Assembly (NCBI RefSeq): GCF_947500255.1
Contig: NZ_CANMRL010000001.1
Span: forward strand, 1,426,001-1,490,000
Length of the DNA: 64,000 nt
From: an uncultured Psychroserpens sp.
GTDB taxonomy: Bacteria > Bacteroidota > Bacteroidia > Flavobacteriales > Flavobacteriaceae
Direction: 5' to 3'
Position numbers and translations under genes: made by a program. Shown here one piece after another: positions 60,461 through 64,000 of this stretch. The notes under the pieces are model-generated. The model was given only the letters and a program-made list of their open reading frames with translations, was not told the origin of the DNA and did not search any database. Positions within the stretch are counted from its first letter, which is position 1; the number at the start of each line of letters is the position of its first letter.

Positions 60461-63304
60461 TTAATGCGCCTCCAACCAATTATCACCAATATCTAAATCG
60501 ACATCAAGTGGAACTTCGAGTTTATAGGCGTTTTCCATTTCCGTTTTGATAAGTGATTTCATGGCGTCGAGTTCCGGTTTGTAAACATCAAATACCAATT
60601 CATCATGCACTTGTAAAAGCATCTTTGATTTGTAATCACTGGCTTGTAGCTTCTCATGAATCTTGATCATGGCAATTTTAATGATATCGGCTGCACTTCC
60701 TTGAATTGGTGCATTTACTGCATTACGTTCGGCTGCGCCACGAACCACAGCATTGCGCGAGTTGATATCTTTTAAATAACGTCGACGTCCTAAAACGGTT
60801 TGTACATAACCATTGTCTCTTGCAAAACCCACTTGCTCACTCATATAAGCACGCAATTTTGGATAGGTCGCGTAATAGGTGTCGATAAGCTCTTTAGATT
60901 CACTTCGTGAGAGATTGGTTTGATTACTCAATCCAAAAGCAGACACACCATAAATAATTCCGAAGTTCACCGTTTTTGCATTGCTACGTTGCTCGCGTGT
61001 CACTTCCGAAATAGGTACATTAAATACCTTGGAAGCCGTAGATGCATGAATATCCTCACCATTTTTAAAGGCTTCTATCATGGTTGCCTCCTGACTTAAT
61101 GCTGCAATGATACGCAGTTCTATTTGCGAATAATCGGCAGCAAGTAAGGTGTGGTCTTCATCTCTTGGAACAAAAGCTTTTCGCACTTGACGACCACGTT
61201 CGGTACGAATAGGAATGTTCTGTAAGTTCGGGTTGTTACTACTCAAACGTCCAGTAGCAGCAACGGTTTGCATATAATCGGTATGCACATGACCAGTAGC
61301 TTCATCAACTTGAAGTGGTAAGGCATCAACATAAGTGCTTTTGAGTTTTGATAGACCTCTAAAATCTAAAATATTTTGAATGATCTCATGGTCTTTGGCG
61401 AGGTAACTTAACACATCTTCAGCTGTAGAATATTGACCAGTCTTCGTTTTTTTAGGTTTATCAACCAGTTTCATCTTTTCAAATAAAATAACACCTAATT
61501 GCTTTGGTGACGCAATATTGAACTCTTCTCCAGCGGCATCGTATATTTTCTTTTCGAGTGTCGCAATATCGTTATTCAATTCTTCTGATAATGAATTTAG
61601 AAAGGCTTTATCTAGATTAATGCCTTCCAATTCCATTGCTGCGAGTACACGTAGTAGTGGAACTTCGATCTCATCAAATAGTTTTTGTGTGTTGGCTTCA
61701 CCTAATTCTTTTTCGAAATGCTCTTTAAGTTGTAAAGTAATGTCTGCATCTTCTACAGCGTATTCTGTCTGCTTATCTAGCGGCACTTCTCGCATCGACA
61801 ATTGATTTTTTCCTTTCTTACCAATCAATTCGGTAATGGAAATAGGCGTGTAGTTAAGATAAGTTTCGGCTAACACATCCATGTTATGTCGCATATCAGG
61901 ATTGATGAGGTAATGCGCTAACATGGTGTCAAAGAGTTTTCCTTTAACCTCAATATTGTATTTGGCCAAGACTTTAATATCATATTTTAAATTCTGACCG
62001 ATTTTTTCGATATGTTCATTTTCAAAAAATGGACGTAACACTTCTATGAGTTCTTGAGCCTGTTCTTTTTCCTCCGGAAATGGGACATAAAATCCTTTAC
62101 CTGCTTCCCATGAAAAGGCGATGCCAACCAGTTCTGCCGTTAAGGGATTAAGTCCGGTCGTTTCGGTATCGAAACATACAGAAGATTGATTTAATAAATT
62201 ATTGACAAACAATTTGGTGGCCATTCCTGGAGCGATACTTTGATAAAAATGCGACGTGGTTTCAGCAGTCTTTCGTGTGTATTCTGAAACTGTTTCAGTG
62301 GTATCAGCATCATCTCCACCAAACAATGAAAACTGTCCAGCACCAGCAGAAGATTTTGTTTTAGGAGTTGCTTTAGGCGCTTCTTTTTGAGCTGTTGTTT
62401 CTGTTGGAGGAGCAGTGGCTTCCGCAGAAAATGTTTTTAGGAAATTATCGGTTAATCTTCTAAATTCTAGATTCTGAAATATCTCTTTTACTTTTTCAAT
62501 ATCTGGATGATCGAGCTCAAAGTCCTTAGCGTTGAATTCTACTGGGACATCAAGCATAATAGTGGCTAGTTTCTTTGATAATAAACCCAATTCACCATTA
62601 GCTTCCACTTTCTCCTTCATTTTGCCTTTGAGCTGATCTGTATTAGCGAGCAGCCCTTCCATACTACCAAACTGATTGATAAATTTCTTAGCCGTTTTTT
62701 CACCAACACCAGGAAGTCCTGGAATATTATCGGAAGCGTCACCCATCATGCCTAGAAAATCGATGACTTGCATCGGACTCTCTACTTCAAATTTTTTCTG
62801 AACTTCAGGAATGCCCCAAGTTTCATAACCACCTCCAAAAACAGGTCTGTACATAAAAATATTATCGGTAACCAATTGCGCAAAATCTTTGTCAGGAGTC
62901 ACCATATATGTTTTATAACCTTCTTTTTCAGCTTGACGAGATAAGGTTCCAATCACATCATCGGCTTCATAACCTTCTTTAACCATAATTGGAATATGCA
63001 TGGCTTTAAGAATCTCGTAGATATATGGAACAGCCGTTTTAATCCCTTCAGGCGTTTCATCACGATTAGCCTTGTAGGCTTCATACATTTCCACACGGTC
63101 TGCACTTCCGCCTTTATCAAAACAAACGGCTAAATGGTCTGGTCGCTCTCGCTTTATGACATCAAGTAGTGAATTCATAAAACCCATGATGGCTGAAGTG
63201 TCTTCGCCTTTTGAATTGATTCTTGGGTTTTTTATAAACGCGTAATATCCACGGAAAATTAGTGCATAAGCATCAACTAGAAATAGTCGTTTTTGATCTG
63301 ACAT
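60461..63304 (-). CDS. polA: DNA polymerase I
   Basis: A 947-aa three-part enzyme for Okazaki fragment processing and repair. The 5' nuclease domain (about residues 1-290) has LFLVDAYALIFRGYYAF and GDASDNIPGLPGVGEKTA. An Ala/Thr/Lys-rich linker (about 295-350) leads to the 3'-5' exonuclease domain (about 355-545) with CFDTETTGLNP, so the DxE proofreading residues are kept. The polymerase domain (about 560-947) has motif A LLAADYSQIELRI, motif B RSNAKTVNFGIIYG and motif C LLQVHDELVFDV. All three activities should be present. Confidence 0.98.
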   Translation of the reverse strand: MSDQKRLFLVDAYALIFRGYYAFIKNPRINSKGEDTSAIMGFMNSLLDVIKRERPDHLAVCFDKGGSADRVEMYEAYKANRDETPEGIKTAVPYIYEILKAMHIPIMVKEGYEADDVIGTLSRQAEKEGYKTYMVTPDKDFAQLVTDNIFMYRPVFGGGYETWGIPEVQKKFEVESPMQVIDFLGMMGDASDNIPGLPGVGEKTAKKFINQFGSMEGLLANTDQLKGKMKEKVEANGELGLLSKKLATIMLDVPVEFNAKDFELDHPDIEKVKEIFQNLEFRRLTDNFLKTFSAEATAPPTETTAQKEAPKATPKTKSSAGAGQFSLFGGDDADTTETVSEYTRKTAETTSHFYQSIAPGMATKLFVNNLLNQSSVCFDTETTGLNPLTAELVGIAFSWEAGKGFYVPFPEEKEQAQELIEVLRPFFENEHIEKIGQNLKYDIKVLAKYNIEVKGKLFDTMLAHYLINPDMRHNMDVLAETYLNYTPISITELIGKKGKNQLSMREVPLDKQTEYAVEDADITLQLKEHFEKELGEANTQKLFDEIEVPLLRVLAAMELEGINLDKAFLNSLSEELNNDIATLEKKIYDAAGEEFNIASPKQLGVILFEKMKLVDKPKKTKTGQYSTAEDVLSYLAKDHEIIQNILDFRGLSKLKSTYVDALPLQVDEATGHVHTDYMQTVAATGRLSSNNPNLQNIPIRTERGRQVRKAFVPRDEDHTLLAADYSQIELRIIAALSQEATMIEAFKNGEDIHASTASKVFNVPISEVTREQRSNAKTVNFGIIYGVSAFGLSNQTNLSRSESKELIDTYYATYPKLRAYMSEQVGFARDNGYVQTVLGRRRYLKDINSRNAVVRGAAERNAVNAPIQGSAADIIKIAMIKIHEKLQASDYKSKMLLQVHDELVFDVYKPELDAMKSLIKTEMENAYKLEVPLDVDLDIGDNWLEAH

Positions 63305-63404
63305 TGGTTTGTATTTTGAAGTTTATAAAGCTACAAAAACTTATGCGTTTATATGGAACAAATTGAACTACAATTTGTAATTTTCCGCAGTAAAAAATAA
63401 TACG

Positions 63405-64000
63405 ATGAAAAATTTCTCAATAGCCATTCATGGAGGCGCTGGAACTTTGGTAAAAGGACTCATGACTCAAGAACTGGAAGCACAATATAAAAAGGCTTTA
63501 CAAATCGCTCTAAATAAGGGTTATGACGTTTTAAATGAAGGAGGAACTGCTGTTGATGCTGTTGAGGTTGCTGTTAAATCCCTAGAGGACACTCCATTGT
63601 TTAATGCAGGAAAAGGGTCTGTGTTTACTGCAGAGGGGACGCATGAAATGGATGCGAGTATTATGGATGGAAAAACATTAAATGCTGGAGCAGTGTCTTT
63701 AGTTACTGGAATTAAAAACCCAGTATCATTAGCACGAGATGTTATGGATAAAAGTTACCACGTGTTTTTGGCAGGTGAAGGCGCTATGCAATTTGCCAAG
63801 CAGAATAATTATGATATTGAACCTCCTTCTTATTTTTATGATGAGGTACGTTATCAGCAATGGCAAGGCATTAAGGATAGTGAGAACTTTCAGTTAGATC
63901 ACAGTGTTAAAAAGGATGGGAAATTTGGAACAGTTGGCGCTGTGGCTTGCGATCAAAACGGAAATATTGCAGCTGCAACCTCTACTGGCGGTATGACTAA
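63405..64000 (+). CDS. iaaA: Isoaspartyl peptidase / Ntn-type L-asparaginase, 3' partial
   Basis: The frame starts MKNFSIAIHGGAGTLVKG and runs off the window, so it is absent from the ORF track. Visible family marks are IHGGAGT, GGTAVDAVEVAV, FNAGKGSVFT and HEMDASIMDG. The autocleavage site is GTVGAVACDQNGN, with the catalytic Thr that becomes the N-terminal nucleophile of the beta chain, followed by AAATSTGGMT. Family members cleave isoaspartyl dipeptides and asparagine. No signal peptide is seen. It is divergent from polA and not related in fold to the type I asparaginase at 29.4 kb. Confidence 0.92.
   Translation, partial: MKNFSIAIHGGAGTLVKGLMTQELEAQYKKALQIALNKGYDVLNEGGTAVDAVEVAVKSLEDTPLFNAGKGSVFTAEGTHEMDASIMDGKTLNAGAVSLVTGIKNPVSLARDVMDKSYHVFLAGEGAMQFAKQNNYDIEPPSYFYDEVRYQQWQGIKDSENFQLDHSVKKDGKFGTVGAVACDQNGNIAAATSTGGMT

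Overview
The window reads as the chromosome of a member of the Flavobacteriaceae (Bacteroidota), probably a marine one. It is AT-rich. It carries a SusC/SusD pair, DUF5916 and DUF5686 outer-membrane proteins, an ExbB/ExbD/ExbD cluster and a flavobacterial-type rpoN. There are almost no Shine-Dalgarno sites, and many promoters fit the Bacteroidota pattern TTTG-N19/20-TAnnTTTG. Most genes are core housekeeping genes. No insertion sequence, phage or CRISPR array was seen.

Layout. 1-9.1 kb: 3' part of a dGTPase, a 58-aa membrane peptide, a TonB-like protein followed by dxs, tadA, a cold-shock protein, a small membrane protein, a ClC-type channel with CBS domains, and aspS. 9.2-13.5 kb: a SusC/SusD outer-membrane uptake pair. 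13.6-20.4 kb: a tetR-tolC-adaptor-RND efflux operon on the minus strand, with a perfect 11-bp inverted repeat over the tetR promoter. 20.4-26.5 kb: a polyprenyl synthase with a small partner gene, an outer-membrane protein, and sucA-sucB. 26.5-28.1 kb: a non-coding array next to a LuxR/NarL-type response regulator. 28.1-34.9 kb: an aspartic protease, tatD-ansA, tRNA-Ser, a duplicated hairpin region, an exbB-exbD cluster, a beta-barrel protein and a PAP2-like membrane protein. 35.1-39.9 kb: a lipoprotein with polymorphic-toxin features, its probable immunity gene, a decayed reading frame and an OmpA-like protein. 39.9-45.4 kb: rpoN, asnS and an MMPL-type RND exporter. 45.5-49.5 kb: an MG2/TonB-plug protein and a DUF5686-type barrel. 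49.6-55.5 kb: frr-pyrH, a trypsin-like lipoprotein, tsf-rpsB and rpsI-rplM. 55.7-64 kb: a DUF5916 protein, a YgiQ-type radical SAM protein, polA and the start of an isoaspartyl peptidase.

The most interesting part is 26.69-27.44 kb. Five tandem minus-strand units share one plan. Each has a dyad operator (TACGTAG-TT-CTACGTA in four, a symmetrically changed version in one), then a -33 TTG at its edge, then exactly 20 nt, then a GAnnTTTG -7 box. About 70-100 nt of non-coding sequence follows, with a small hairpin showing a GGA motif and then an intrinsic-terminator-like hairpin. The 7-2-7 operator form is the type bound by NarL/FixJ regulators, and such a regulator lies directly upstream, its stop codon inside the first operator. 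I read this as a regulated battery of small RNAs, similar in plan (not homology) to GacA-RsmX/Y/Z. The sequence shows the geometry directly; transcription and the regulator-operator link are inference.
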